Below, one piece after another: positions 25,590 to 35,226 of a DNA stretch of 64,000 nucleotides. Both the position numbers and the translations under genes were made by a program. The DNA is from Candidatus Eisenbacteria bacterium (GTDB lineage: Bacteria > Desulfobacterota > Binatia > DP-6), in the NCBI GenBank assembly GCA_035577985.1, contig DATJZY010000061.1:1-64000 (forward strand), read 5' to 3'. The notes under the pieces are model-generated. The model had not been told where the DNA came from. It made no database searches and was given only the letters and a program-made list of their open reading frames with translations. How positions within the stretch are numbered: position 1 is the first letter of the stretch; the number at the start of each line of letters is the position of its first letter.

Positions 25590-26273
25590 TCAATGGAAAT
25601 CTGCCGGGGGATCGGGCGGCACGGGCTGCCCGAACGCCTTCTGTTGCTCGAGCCAGTCGCGCCGCGCCGCCTCGTGGGCCTCCCGGCGCTCGTGCGCCTC
25701 CACGATCTGGCGCGGAATCTCCTCCAGGCGCGCCAGGTGCATCTCGATGGCGAGCTTGAGCAGTGCCACGTCGCGCTGCGGCAAGCGCTCGCCGTAGTCG
25801 TTCAACAGGAGGGTCGCCAGCTCGACGTAGTCGGACGAGAGCTTGTAGCGGTGGGCGTAGTAGGCATCGACCTCTCCCGCGGTCGCGGTGTTCGAGAGGA
25901 CCTTCCCGTACTCGACGTTCCAGCGCTCGCGCTCGGCCTCGCGCGCCTCGAGGATGGCGGGATCCTTCGTGGGAACGGCCATTTTCCAGTAGATGTTGTC
26001 CGGCAGCTCGGCCTGTAGCGCGTTCAGGTCGACCGACGCCCACATGCGGGCCTGCGGATCGTCGAGCGGCGACGGCTCCTGCGGCTCGGCGGGTTCGTCC
26101 GGTCGCCGCGAAGGCGCATCGGCGCGGGCCGGGGGCTCCGCCGCCGCGGGCGCGTCGAATCGCGTGGGGCGCGTCGCCGTCCGCCCGCGAACGCGACTGC
26201 GAACCACGACGACGGCGATGAACGCCACCATCAACAGCGCCAGGCCGACGCCGAACCACGCCCGAGCGTGCAT
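25590..26273 (-). CDS. Single-pass membrane protein, unknown
   Basis: 227 residues. One N-terminal membrane helix (about 6-26), a Pro/Ala-rich spacer (about 30-75), then a soluble helical, highly charged region (80-227) ending in a Gln/Pro tail. No recognised domain. The charge pattern (EAREAERERW, HERREAHEAARRDW) suggests long amphipathic helices, perhaps coiled coil. It faces the same way as the amt operon but is separated from it by the strong terminator at 26338, so it is likely independently expressed. Confidence 0.65.
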   Translation of the reverse strand: MHARAWFGVGLALLMVAFIAVVVVRSRVRGRTATRPTRFDAPAAAEPPARADAPSRRPDEPAEPQEPSPLDDPQARMWASVDLNALQAELPDNIYWKMAVPTKDPAILEAREAERERWNVEYGKVLSNTATAGEVDAYYAHRYKLSSDYVELATLLLNDYGERLPQRDVALLKLAIEMHLARLEEIPRQIVEAHERREAHEAARRDWLEQQKAFGQPVPPDPPADFH

Positions 26274-26337
26274 GGCGCGGGCTGTACCGCACGGCGGTCG
26301 CGCGGTTCAAGCGCTGACGAGCGTCCGGAAAGCGAAC

Positions 26338-26363
26338 AGGCCGGCGGGAGTCCCCGCCGGCCT
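26338..26363 (-). terminator. Hairpin terminator after glnK-amt
   Basis: A perfect 11-bp stem (AGGCCGGCGGG pairing with CCCGCCGGCCT) and a 4-base loop lie 25 bases beyond the amt stop. The following minus-strand bases are only modestly T-rich, so termination may need Rho or be GC-stem driven. It separates the nitrogen operon from the gene at 25590-26273. Confidence 0.72.
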
Positions 26364-26388
26364 GCGTCTCGAATTTCGAAGCCGTCGG

Positions 26389-28062
26389 CTAGTGCGCCTG
26401 GCCCGGGTGGATCTGGAAGTCGGGGTAGCCGTGCGCGCCCATCTCTGGACCGTCGAGCCCCTCGAGCTCCGTCTCCGCGCTCACGCGAATCGGCGTGATC
26501 AAGTTGCTCACCTTGAACCAGACGTACGCCATGACGAAGCCGAACACGGCCAGCACGATGCAGTCGATGCTCTGCATGATGAACTGGGAGAAGTCGCCGT
26601 AGAGGAGCCCGCGCACCCCGTCCGAGCCGTACATCTTCACCATCTCCTCGCGCACGACACCGTTCCAACCCGCGCCGTACTCGCCGGTGGCGAAGATACC
26701 GACCGACAGCACACCCCAGAGGCCATTCGTGCCGTGTACGGAGATGGCGCCCACGACGTCGTCGACTCCGACCCTCTCGAAGAAAAACACACTGAAGACG
26801 ACCAGAAGGCCGGCGATGAATCCGATGATGGCCGCACCCACCGGATTGACGAACGCGCACGGGGCCGTGATGGCGACCAGCCCTGCGAGCATGCCGTTGC
26901 AGAGCATCGACGGGTCCGGCTTCAGGCCCTTGAAGCTCAACGCGACATGCGCGCCGATCGCAGCGGTGATGCTCGCGAGCAACGTGTTCACGACGATGAA
27001 GCTGATGCGAAGATCCGTGCCGGCGAGCGTCGATCCAGGGTTGAAGCCGAACCACCCGAACGCGAGGATGAACGTGCCGAGGACCACCATCGGGACGTTG
27101 TGGCCTGGAAGAGCGTGCGGCTTGCCCTTCGAGTCGTACTTGCCGATGCGCGGGCCTAGGACCATTCCGCCGGCGAGCCCTATGATTCCGCCCATCCCGT
27201 GCACTACCCCCGATCCCGCGAAGTCCACCGCGCCGTGCCCGAGCCCCCAGTTGATGCCGCCCTGAGCGAGCCACCCGCCGCCCCACAGCCAGTTCGCGTA
27301 GATGCAGTATGGCAGCGCAACCCAGAGGCCGTAGATCAAGAAGTTCTTCCACGCCCAGCGCTCCGCCATGACACCGGTGGGGATCGTGGCGGTCGTGTCC
27401 ATGAACACCATCATGAAGAAGAAGAGGACCATGACCGCCGTGTCGTTGACCGCGCTGGTGAGGAAGAAACCCTTCGTGCCGAAGAGACCGTACGTGAACA
27501 CGCTGTTCGTGCCGTCCCCGCCGAGCCCCACGCCGCTGTTCAACACCGACAGGCCGGGGCCGAGCGAGGGATACCACCCTGGCGGTACGGGGCCGTTCCA
27601 CCAGTTGCCCCAGCCGAGCGCGAAGCCGTAGGCCCAGAAGGCGATGCAACCGAGCGGGTAGATCATGAAGTTCATCGCCGAGGTGTGGGCTGCGTTCTTC
27701 GCGCGGCAGAGGCCCGTCTCGACGAACATGAAGCCGGCCTGCATGAACATGACGAGGAAGCCGGTGACCAGCGCCCAGACGTAGTTGATCGCGAAGAGGT
27801 TGTGCACGACGCGATCGTAGACGTCGCCGAGGGCGAGGCCGCTCGGCACGTCACCCTTGCCGTCGCCGGCAGGCGTCGCCCAGACACCTGATGCCGCCCC
27901 CGTCGGGTCGGGCCAGGTCGGCTTTTCGGCGTCGGCGTTCGTCGCCGTGAAGTACGCCGGCAGCGACGGGGCGTCCTCCGCCCGCGCCACGCTCGCCAGC
28001 GCCGGCGCGAGCACCGACGCGAGCAGCAACACTCCGCACGTTCGCTTTGCGAGTTCCATCAT
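26389..28062 (-). CDS. amt: Ammonium transporter
   Basis: 557 residues from ATG 28062. It is longer than E. coli AmtB (428) because of a cleavable signal, an acidic periplasmic leader (30-78) and an extra loop near 150-200. Conserved channel residues are present: D280 in DFAGSGVVH, the twin histidines H288 and H443 (SVHGTNGLWG), and the P.GVMAER gate region. It moves ammonia through the inner membrane and is controlled by PII binding. It is 38 bp downstream of glnK in one operon, with a G-rich ribosome site. The C-terminal tail keeps the family's cytosolic region (EGLDGPEMGAHGYPD). Confidence 0.96.
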   Translation of the reverse strand: MMELAKRTCGVLLLASVLAPALASVARAEDAPSLPAYFTATNADAEKPTWPDPTGAASGVWATPAGDGKGDVPSGLALGDVYDRVVHNLFAINYVWALVTGFLVMFMQAGFMFVETGLCRAKNAAHTSAMNFMIYPLGCIAFWAYGFALGWGNWWNGPVPPGWYPSLGPGLSVLNSGVGLGGDGTNSVFTYGLFGTKGFFLTSAVNDTAVMVLFFFMMVFMDTTATIPTGVMAERWAWKNFLIYGLWVALPYCIYANWLWGGGWLAQGGINWGLGHGAVDFAGSGVVHGMGGIIGLAGGMVLGPRIGKYDSKGKPHALPGHNVPMVVLGTFILAFGWFGFNPGSTLAGTDLRISFIVVNTLLASITAAIGAHVALSFKGLKPDPSMLCNGMLAGLVAITAPCAFVNPVGAAIIGFIAGLLVVFSVFFFERVGVDDVVGAISVHGTNGLWGVLSVGIFATGEYGAGWNGVVREEMVKMYGSDGVRGLLYGDFSQFIMQSIDCIVLAVFGFVMAYVWFKVSNLITPIRVSAETELEGLDGPEMGAHGYPDFQIHPGQAH

Positions 28063-28100
28063 GATGAAGACACCCCCTAGTCTCTGCACGTGAGCTGGAT

Positions 28101-28562
<462 letters not shown>

Positions 28563-28608
28563 TCACGCGCGGAGGGGTGCACAAGGAACGGGCGCCCGCG
28601 CCCATCCG

Positions 28609-28836
28609 CTAGGCACTCCGATCCCGGGCCAACCGGCTGGGCTGAGGCCGCGATCCGCTTGACCCGCTCGGCGCGTCGTCGGGGCGGCAGACGGCGCCGC
28701 GAAGCTTCTTCGTGTCGGCCAGGACTGAGTCTCCGGCCGCGACCGGGGTCGCGCGCAGGTTCCCGTCGAGCTTCCTTCGCGCCGCGAGGCCGGCGAGGTC
28801 GTGGGCGTACGCGATCAGCGCCCGGGTGCTCTGCAC
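28609..28836 (-). CDS. Possible small protein, weak candidate
   Basis: A 75-codon frame from GTG 28836. The first 50 residues (LIAYAHDLAGLAARRKLDGN, ADTKKLRGAVCRPDD) have ordinary protein composition, while the last 20 are Ser/Pro/Arg-rich as in GC-shadow frames. There is no clear ribosome site and no family match that I can name. The same frame stays open upstream through the non-coding region, so it may be chance. Listed only because the gap is otherwise empty. Confidence 0.2.
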   Translation of the reverse strand: MQSTRALIAYAHDLAGLAARRKLDGNLRATPVAAGDSVLADTKKLRGAVCRPDDAPSGSSGSRPQPSRLARDRSA

Positions 28837-28969
28837 AAGACGTCGGCGTGTCTTGCGCAGATCGGAGGTTGCACGGAACGCGCCCGCCCCGTCGTGGTCG
28901 CTCAGCTCGACGGCGAGCGTTCGCTCATTTGGGCGAGCGTCGCGACGGCTTCTCCTGGCGAGAGCGGCC

Positions 28970-30895
28970 TCAACGGAGGTCGTAGTCGCCCGGCCCCGGC
29001 GTGCGGGTCCAGGCCCAGTAGTCGACGAGCCGCCAGGGCGAGGTCGTCAGCACGCGGCCACGGGCGTTCTTGTACCAGCTCCCGGTGCCTGCGTGGGACC
29101 ACACCATCGTGTCGTGGCGTGCGTCGAAACGCGCGGCGTACGCGTCGTGGACGTCGCGCCGGCACTCCATGGCCGAGAACCCTCCGCGCAGCAGCGTCGC
29201 CAGGCAGCCGATCACGTAACGGACCTGGCACTCGGAGTGGAAGATGATGCTGCCGGCGTGCGCGAGATTGGTTCCGGGTCCGTACAGACAGAAGAGATTC
29301 GGGAAGTCCGGGACGGTGATGCCGAGGTAGGCGCGCGGCTCGTCGCCCCATACCTCGCGCAGCGTGGCACCGCTGCGCCCGGCGATCTCCATCGGCCACA
29401 GGAATCGGTTCGCGTGGAAGCCGGTCGCGTAGATGATCGCGTCGACGACGTGCTCCGCGCCGTCCGCGCAGCGCACGCCGCGGGACGTGATCTCCGCGAT
29501 CGGCTCTACGACGAGGTCGACGTTGTCGCGCTTCAGCGTCGCGAGCCAGGTTCCGTCGTCCTGCAGCATGCGCTTCACGAACGGCGGGTAGCGCGGCACG
29601 ACCTTGGCGAGCAGCTCCGGGTCGTCGCCGATCTGCTCGGCCATGTACTGCGTGAAGAACTCGCGCATGGCGTCGTTCATGGCGTTGACCGACCGCTCGG
29701 GGTGCGGCCACTCGGGGTCGACGACGAGCGACGGCATCAAACCGTCCGAGCCGGGCCAGAAGAGCAGGAAGCGATACCAGCGCGCATAGTACGGCACGTG
29801 CCGCAGGAGCCACTTCTTCGCATCGCCGATCTTCGCGTGGTAGCGCGGGTTCGGCACCATCCACGGCGGCGAGCGCTGGAAGACGATGAGGCGGCGCGCC
29901 GTCTTGGCGATCTCGGGCGCGAGCTGGAAGGCGCTCGCGCCCGTGCCGATCACCGCGACGCGCTTGCCGGCGAGGTCGTGCTGGTGCTGCCACTCGGCCG
30001 AATGGAACGCGGGACCGGCGAACGACTCGCGTCCGGGAATGTCGGGGAGGCGAGGGCGGTTGAGGGCCCCGACGGCGCTGACGATCGCGTTGGCGAGGAG
30101 CGTCTCCTCCCGGCCCCGGGATCGGATCCGCAGCTCCCACCGGGCCTCGGCGTCGTTCCAGCGCGCCGCGAGGACCTCGGTGCCGAAGCGGATGCGCGCC
30201 CGCACACCGTAGCGATCGGCGCACCGCTCGAAGTAGTCGCGCAGCTCGTTTCGCTGCGAGAAGAACTCCGGCCAGTCGTGGTTCGGCTCGAACGAGTAGC
30301 AATAGAAGTGGTTGGCGACGTCGACGCGGCACCCCGGATAGCTGTTCTCGAGCCAGGTGCCGCCGACTCCCTCGTTCTTCTCCAGCACGACGTATGGGAT
30401 CCGGGCCTGCTCGAGCCGGATCGCGGCCAGCAGGCCCGACATGCCGGCGCCGATGACGACGACGCGCAAGCGCTCACGGCGCTCCGCCGGCACACCGTCC
30501 CAAGCGACGCCGCGGGCGTCGGCGCCATCGAGCGCCATCTCCTCCAGGAACATCGGGACGTACTCGTCGGGAACCTCTTCGCCGACCATGAAGCTCATCA
30601 TGCTGCGAATGGTCGCCGGTGACGGAGGTGGCGGCAGCGTGCCGCCGCGATCGCGATGGGCGCGCAGCGCCGCGAGCGCCATCGACCGCACGGCGGCCCG
30701 GTCGGCGTCGGACAGCCCCCCGTCGACGTCGCCCGGCATCGTGCGTTGCGGCCGGATCGGTCCGTCCAGGATCGACGCGTCGCCGGTCAGGTGGACGATC
30801 GACATGAGCAGCGTCGGTACGCTCGCGTGCTCGAGCGCGGCGGCGAGGAACGCGTCGTCCTCGGTGATGGGGGCATCGGCGAGCGGTCGATTCAT
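28970..30895 (-). CDS. Baeyer-Villiger-type flavin monooxygenase (HapE-like)
   Basis: 641 residues. The FAD-binding motif GAGMSG (149-154) is followed by GVGGTWLENSYPGCRVDV. The type I Baeyer-Villiger fingerprint F-x-G-x3-H-x3-W is present as FAGPAFHSAEW (292-302), and the NADPH motif GTGASA is at 317-322. The long N-terminal extension (1-140) is typical of 4-hydroxyacetophenone monooxygenase and related enzymes. These convert ketones to esters using NADPH and O2. In this window it would fit ketone steps in breakdown of aromatic, alicyclic or steroid-like compounds, but no esterase is adjacent, so the substrate is open. Confidence 0.9.
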   Translation of the reverse strand: MNRPLADAPITEDDAFLAAALEHASVPTLLMSIVHLTGDASILDGPIRPQRTMPGDVDGGLSDADRAAVRSMALAALRAHRDRGGTLPPPPSPATIRSMMSFMVGEEVPDEYVPMFLEEMALDGADARGVAWDGVPAERRERLRVVVIGAGMSGLLAAIRLEQARIPYVVLEKNEGVGGTWLENSYPGCRVDVANHFYCYSFEPNHDWPEFFSQRNELRDYFERCADRYGVRARIRFGTEVLAARWNDAEARWELRIRSRGREETLLANAIVSAVGALNRPRLPDIPGRESFAGPAFHSAEWQHQHDLAGKRVAVIGTGASAFQLAPEIAKTARRLIVFQRSPPWMVPNPRYHAKIGDAKKWLLRHVPYYARWYRFLLFWPGSDGLMPSLVVDPEWPHPERSVNAMNDAMREFFTQYMAEQIGDDPELLAKVVPRYPPFVKRMLQDDGTWLATLKRDNVDLVVEPIAEITSRGVRCADGAEHVVDAIIYATGFHANRFLWPMEIAGRSGATLREVWGDEPRAYLGITVPDFPNLFCLYGPGTNLAHAGSIIFHSECQVRYVIGCLATLLRGGFSAMECRRDVHDAYAARFDARHDTMVWSHAGTGSWYKNARGRVLTTSPWRLVDYWAWTRTPGPGDYDLR

Positions 30896-31061
30896 CCCAG
30901 GCGCGCCAGGGGCCTACCAAATCCGGCGGGAGAGAGGGAACGGGTGCCGCCCCGCAAGGGGTGTGCGCGTGACGGACCGACGCTTTTGCGACGGTCGGCC
31001 CTGCTTTCGCAAGCGTCGGAGCACACTTTTGATCGGCAAGTCCCTTGCAAGGCACGCCGCC

Positions 31062-33242
31062 ATGCCTCGCAGCGGCCGTGCCGCCCGCATCGCGACCCTC
31101 GCGCTCGCCCTGGGGCTCTGGCTCCCGGGCGTGGTGTCCGCCGCGTCGACGTGTCTGCACGACTGCCGGGCCGATGCGAAGACCTGCCGGGCGGAGGAGC
31201 TGGGCGACGTGCGCGCGTGCGGGAAGCGCGCCCGCGAATGCCGGAAGGCCTGCCGCGTCCGCTTGAAGCGCGGCTTCGCGAACGCGACCGCCTCGGTGTG
31301 CGGCAACGGGATCGTCGAGGCCGGCGAGACGTGCGACGGCGGCGTCTGCTGCAGCTCGACCTGCCAGCTGATGCCGGTGGGGACGGTCTGCGGCGACAAG
31401 ACCGGCAACGACTGCACGCTGCCCGACACCTGCAACGCGACGGGCGTTTGCGCGCCGAACGACATGGCTGCGGGCACGATCGCGCCGACCTTCTGCGCCG
31501 ACAACAACCCGTGCACCGCCGACCAGTGCAACGGAACCGGCGGGTGCCAGCATCCGCTCCTGCCGTCCGGAACGCTCTGCGGCAGCATCGTCGGCAACGA
31601 CTGCACGTTGCCCGACCGCTGCAACGCGACCGGCCAGTGCCTCACCAACGACATGGTCGCCGGCACGGTCGCTCCGACGCTCTGCAACGACGGCAACCCC
31701 TGCACGCGCGACCTCTGCAACGGCACCGGCGGATGCCAGAACCCGTTCTCGGCGCCCGGCACGCTGTGCGGCGACATGCGCTCGGACGACTGCAACGGGC
31801 CCGACCAATGCAGCGGCACGGGGACCTGCCTCGCCAACAACACCCCGCAGGGAACGATCGCGCCGACCCTGTGCGGGGACGCCAACCCCTGCACGGCCGA
31901 CCAGTGCAACGGCGCCGGCGGCTGCCAGCATCCGCTGCAGCCCGTCGGCTTCTTCTGCGGCAGCACGGTCGGCAACGACTGCACGCTGCCCGACACCTGC
32001 AACAGCACGGGCGCGTGCCTGGCGAACAACATGCCGGCGGGCATGATCGCGCCGACGCTGTGCTACGACGGCAACGGTTGCACGCGCGACGTGTGCGACG
32101 GCAGCGGCGGCTGCATGCATCCGCCGGAGCCCACGACCATGCGGTGCGACGACGGCGACGCCTGCGGGCCCGACACCTGCAACGGCGCGGGCGGCTGCTC
32201 CGAGACCGTCACCACGTGCGGCGACGGCATCGCGAACTGCGGCGAGCAGTGCGATCGCAACGACCACGGGACGTGCGGTGCCACCTCCGGCTGCACGGCG
32301 AGCTGCACCTGCTGCCCGAATCTCACCCTGACGATGGTCTCGATGAGCGGCTCGTGCGGCCGCATCAACAACGACCAGAGCGGTACCGGTCGTGACCTGC
32401 GTCCCTTCGCGCTCACCGATGCGTTCCTGCACTGCAACACGATGTACCTGGGCGGCGGATCGTCGCGCGCCGATCTGATCCCGCTGCCGGCCGGCGTGTC
32501 GTCCGTCTTCCACGTGACGAGCTGCGGCACGCAGACCGCCATGCCACTCGGTGCGTCGACGGCGGCCGAGACCGGCGACGTGGGTCGCTGTACCGCGCCC
32601 GGCTGCAGCTTCGGCGCGCCGGTGCCGATGCAGAACACGCTGCGCTCGAACCTGAACGGCTGCTACGTGACGACGATCGCACCGTCGCCGGCGGTGTCCG
32701 GCACCCTCAACGCGACCACCGGTGCGCTCGACGTGACCCTGCCGCTTCGCGTCGCCGTGTACCTGAACGGCGACCTCGACTCCGGCACCCCCGGCGTCCA
32801 GGAATGCCCGATCTGCTCGAGCGGCGTGTGCCGAGGCGGCCCCAACAACGGCCACTCGTGCACGGTCGACAGCTCGACCGGGACGTCGGTCGACTGCCCG
32901 CCGCCCGGAACGCCGGCGGCCACGCTCAGCGTGACGCTCACGCACCAGACGACGAGCACCTCCACGGTGGCCGACTCGCGCGGCGCGTTCTGCCTGCCGT
33001 CGCCGGCCCAGGGTCTGCTGGGGCAAGCGACGCGCGGCGCCTTCCGCGGCCGCACGGGGACCGCCCGCTACATCGAGGTCCGTGGCTCGACCTTCGGCGA
33101 TCTGCGCGACGGCCAGCCGCACACTGGCATCGCCGGCGGGACCGCCTGCGTGTCCGGAACGGGCAACTCGACGGTGGACTCGGGCATGAACCTGCCCGGG
33201 CCCGCGGGGCTGTCGATGGGCCTGCAGGCGCAGCTCCGGTGA
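31062..33242 (+). CDS. Large secreted Cys-rich repeat protein
   Basis: 726 residues. Signal peptide 1-28. Next comes the mirror cysteine module C31-x3-C35-x6-C42, ten residues, C53-x6-C60-x3-C64, shared with the CAP protein at 2901. A CGNGIVEAGETCD unit (about 80-92) is DUF4215-like. Then four tandem 63-residue cysteine repeats (about 117-368), each with pieces like NDCTLPDTCNATG and APTLC.D.NPCT.D.CNG.GGC, and a degenerate fifth. A second CGDG unit follows, and the C-terminal 300 residues are beta-rich with few cysteines. It is probably a surface or extracellular protein stabilised by many disulfides; the function is unknown. AAGG is 9 bases before the ATG. Confidence 0.83.
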   Translation: MPRSGRAARIATLALALGLWLPGVVSAASTCLHDCRADAKTCRAEELGDVRACGKRARECRKACRVRLKRGFANATASVCGNGIVEAGETCDGGVCCSSTCQLMPVGTVCGDKTGNDCTLPDTCNATGVCAPNDMAAGTIAPTFCADNNPCTADQCNGTGGCQHPLLPSGTLCGSIVGNDCTLPDRCNATGQCLTNDMVAGTVAPTLCNDGNPCTRDLCNGTGGCQNPFSAPGTLCGDMRSDDCNGPDQCSGTGTCLANNTPQGTIAPTLCGDANPCTADQCNGAGGCQHPLQPVGFFCGSTVGNDCTLPDTCNSTGACLANNMPAGMIAPTLCYDGNGCTRDVCDGSGGCMHPPEPTTMRCDDGDACGPDTCNGAGGCSETVTTCGDGIANCGEQCDRNDHGTCGATSGCTASCTCCPNLTLTMVSMSGSCGRINNDQSGTGRDLRPFALTDAFLHCNTMYLGGGSSRADLIPLPAGVSSVFHVTSCGTQTAMPLGASTAAETGDVGRCTAPGCSFGAPVPMQNTLRSNLNGCYVTTIAPSPAVSGTLNATTGALDVTLPLRVAVYLNGDLDSGTPGVQECPICSSGVCRGGPNNGHSCTVDSSTGTSVDCPPPGTPAATLSVTLTHQTTSTSTVADSRGAFCLPSPAQGLLGQATRGAFRGRTGTARYIEVRGSTFGDLRDGQPHTGIAGGTACVSGTGNSTVDSGMNLPGPAGLSMGLQAQLR
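31411..32166 (+). repeat. Four exact-period 189-bp tandem coding repeats
   Basis: The phase marker ACTGCAC/ACTGCAA recurs at 31411, 31600, 31789 and 31978, exactly 189 bp apart, so each unit encodes 63 residues. A fifth copy near 32160 is shortened. Units differ at many positions but keep cysteines and spacing, as in an old duplication under selection for fold. Confidence 0.85.
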
Positions 33243-33295
33243 CGTCGCTCGCCGCGTTGAGCTGAACGCCGCGGGCCGGCACACTCCGCGTCGTC

Positions 33296-34597
33296 GTGGA
33301 CCTGCGACGCACGATCGACGACGGCCCCATGAGCCCGTTCCAGATCGCGGCCATCGCGATCTGCCTGGTCGTCAACATGCTCGACGGGTTCGACGTGCTC
33401 GCGATCGCGTTCACGGCGCCCGCGATCGCACGCGACTGGTCGGTTCCGGACGATGCGCTGGGGCTCCTCTTCAGCGCGGGCCTGGCCGGCATGATGGCCG
33501 GCTCCCTCTTCATCGCCCCGTTCGCCGACCGCATCGGCCGGCGGCCCGTGATCGTCGTCTGCCTGGTCGTCCTCAGCGCGGGCATGTGCGCGTCGGCCGC
33601 CGCCGCCGACGTCAGGCAGCTCGCCGCGATGCGCGCGCTCACGGGCCTCGGCATCGGCGGCGCGCTCGCGAGCCTCAACACGATCGTCGCCGAATACTCC
33701 CCGCTGCGCTGGCGCGACTTCGCGGTGAGCCTCCTGCAGACCGGCTACCCGATCGGGGCCACCATCGGCGGATCGATCGCGGTGGGCCTCCTCGCGTCGT
33801 ATGGCTGGCGGGCCGTATTCGTCGCAGGCGGGCTCGCGTCGACGATGCTCGTCCCGGTCGTGCTGTGGCGGTTGCCCGAGTCGTTCGACTACCTCGTCAC
33901 CCGCCGTCCCGACGGCGCGCTCGAGCGCACCAACGCGCTGCTCGCTCGAATGGGCCGCCCCGCGCTCGACGCGCTGCCGGCCGCGGACGCGCGCACGACG
34001 CCGTCGTTGCGCGCGCAGGTGGAAGAGCTGTTCTCGCCGGAGCACCGCACGACGACGATCCTGCTCTGGGTGGCGTTCTTCATGGTGATGGCGAGCTTCT
34101 ACTTCGCGCTCACCTGGACGCCGCAGATCCTGGTCGCCTCCGGCCTGTCGGTCGGGCGCGGCGTGTCGGGAGGCGTCCTCATGAACGTCGGCGGCATCGT
34201 CGGCGCCGGGCTCCTCGGCTGGGCGTCGGCGCAGCTCGGCTTGCGCCGCCTCGTCTCGATCTACATGGCCGCGTGCACGGTCGCGTTCGTGCTGTTCGCC
34301 GCGCTCGCGGGGAGCCTGCCGGCGCGGCTCGCCGCCGCCGCGATGATCGGATTCTTCATCTTCGGGTCGATGGTCGGGCTCTACGCCATGGCGCCGCGGC
34401 TCTACGCGCCGCAGGTTCGGACCACGGCGATCGGCTGGGCGATCGGGATCGGTCGCGGCGGCGCCGTGCTGGGTCCGTACGTGGCCGGGCTGCTGCTCGC
34501 GAGCGGCTGGGAGCGATCCGCGTGCTACGTCCTGTTCGCGGTGCCGCCGCTCCTCTCCCTGGCCGCGGTACGATCGCTGCCCGCCTGGCGGACGTGA
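33296..34597 (+). CDS. MFS transporter, aromatic acid:H+ symporter type
   Basis: 433 residues, 12 predicted membrane helices. The first helix carries the AAHS-family acidic motif LDGFDVLAIAF (D30 and D33), as in PcaK, BenK and MhpT, which import aromatic acids with protons. The loop after helix 2 has the MFS motif A variant APFADRIGRRP. The conserved pre-helix-6 WR.VF segment and a charged central loop (about 205-250) are present. It starts at GTG 33296. It is a plausible uptake route for aromatic acids feeding ring-cleaving pathways, none of which is visible in this window. Confidence 0.88.
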   Translation: MDLRRTIDDGPMSPFQIAAIAICLVVNMLDGFDVLAIAFTAPAIARDWSVPDDALGLLFSAGLAGMMAGSLFIAPFADRIGRRPVIVVCLVVLSAGMCASAAAADVRQLAAMRALTGLGIGGALASLNTIVAEYSPLRWRDFAVSLLQTGYPIGATIGGSIAVGLLASYGWRAVFVAGGLASTMLVPVVLWRLPESFDYLVTRRPDGALERTNALLARMGRPALDALPAADARTTPSLRAQVEELFSPEHRTTTILLWVAFFMVMASFYFALTWTPQILVASGLSVGRGVSGGVLMNVGGIVGAGLLGWASAQLGLRRLVSIYMAACTVAFVLFAALAGSLPARLAAAAMIGFFIFGSMVGLYAMAPRLYAPQVRTTAIGWAIGIGRGGAVLGPYVAGLLLASGWERSACYVLFAVPPLLSLAAVRSLPAWRT

Positions 34598-34689
34598 TAT
34601 CGCGGTCGCGGTCAAATTCCCGACACCGAGTACCTTGGCACCGCATGCGCCGGACCTGGCCCGGGGTTTGCCCATTCCGCCCGCGACGC

Positions 34690-35220
34690 ATGAACGCCAC
34701 GGTGCAGCCGCTCGCGGAGGGTCTCCACCAGCTGAGGCTCGAGGGTCGCAGCGCAAACCCGCACTGGGTCCTGTCGCCGTTCTCGGGGCTCTCCCGCGAA
34801 GGGGTTTCGATCGTCGCGGGACGCGCGACGCGCGGCGACCAGCGTCACTGGCGTGCCGAGTTCGATCTCGATTTTGCCGGCACGGAGACGCCGCCGGCGC
34901 GCCTCGACTACGAGTCCATGACCCGGCAGCCCGTGGAGGCCACGGTGGCCGAGGCGCCGCAGCTCTCCCGCTGGGTGATCGCGCGCACGAGCGACGGCAG
35001 CCTCGAGCTCACCGTCGAAGGTTCCGACCAGATCGGCTTCCTGGGTCGCCTGCTGGCCAAGCTCTCCGGCGTCGGGCTCTTTCCGGTGGCGATCGAGATC
35101 AACACGGTCGCCGGCCGGATCCGGGATCGCTTCGTGCTGCGTGGCATCGGCGGCGCGTCGCCGAGCGCGACCGTCGAGCGCGTGCTCGCGACGATCCTCG
35201 ATCGAGCGCTCCCGGCCTGA
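34690..35220 (+). CDS. C-terminal ACT-domain protein
   Basis: 176 residues. Residues about 104-155 form a recognisable ACT domain: LELTVEGSDQIGFLGRLLAKLSGVGLFPVAIEINTVAGRIRDRFVLRG, most like the tandem ACT modules of GlnD and other regulators. The N-terminal 100 residues (beta-rich, with HWVLSPFSGLSREGVS and WRAEFDLDF) are not familiar. ACT domains bind amino acids to control enzymes; with no catalytic domain attached this may be a free sensor subunit. The ATG at 34690 is preferred, though another in-frame ATG at 34645 would add 15 Arg-rich residues; neither has a good ribosome site. Confidence 0.75.
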   Translation: MNATVQPLAEGLHQLRLEGRSANPHWVLSPFSGLSREGVSIVAGRATRGDQRHWRAEFDLDFAGTETPPARLDYESMTRQPVEATVAEAPQLSRWVIARTSDGSLELTVEGSDQIGFLGRLLAKLSGVGLFPVAIEINTVAGRIRDRFVLRGIGGASPSATVERVLATILDRALPA

Positions 35221-35226
35221 GCGTAC

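Noticed and set aside
34635-34650. TTGGCAC resembling a sigma-54 -24 element before the ACT gene
   Set aside because: No TTGC at the required spacing, so the -12 element is missing.
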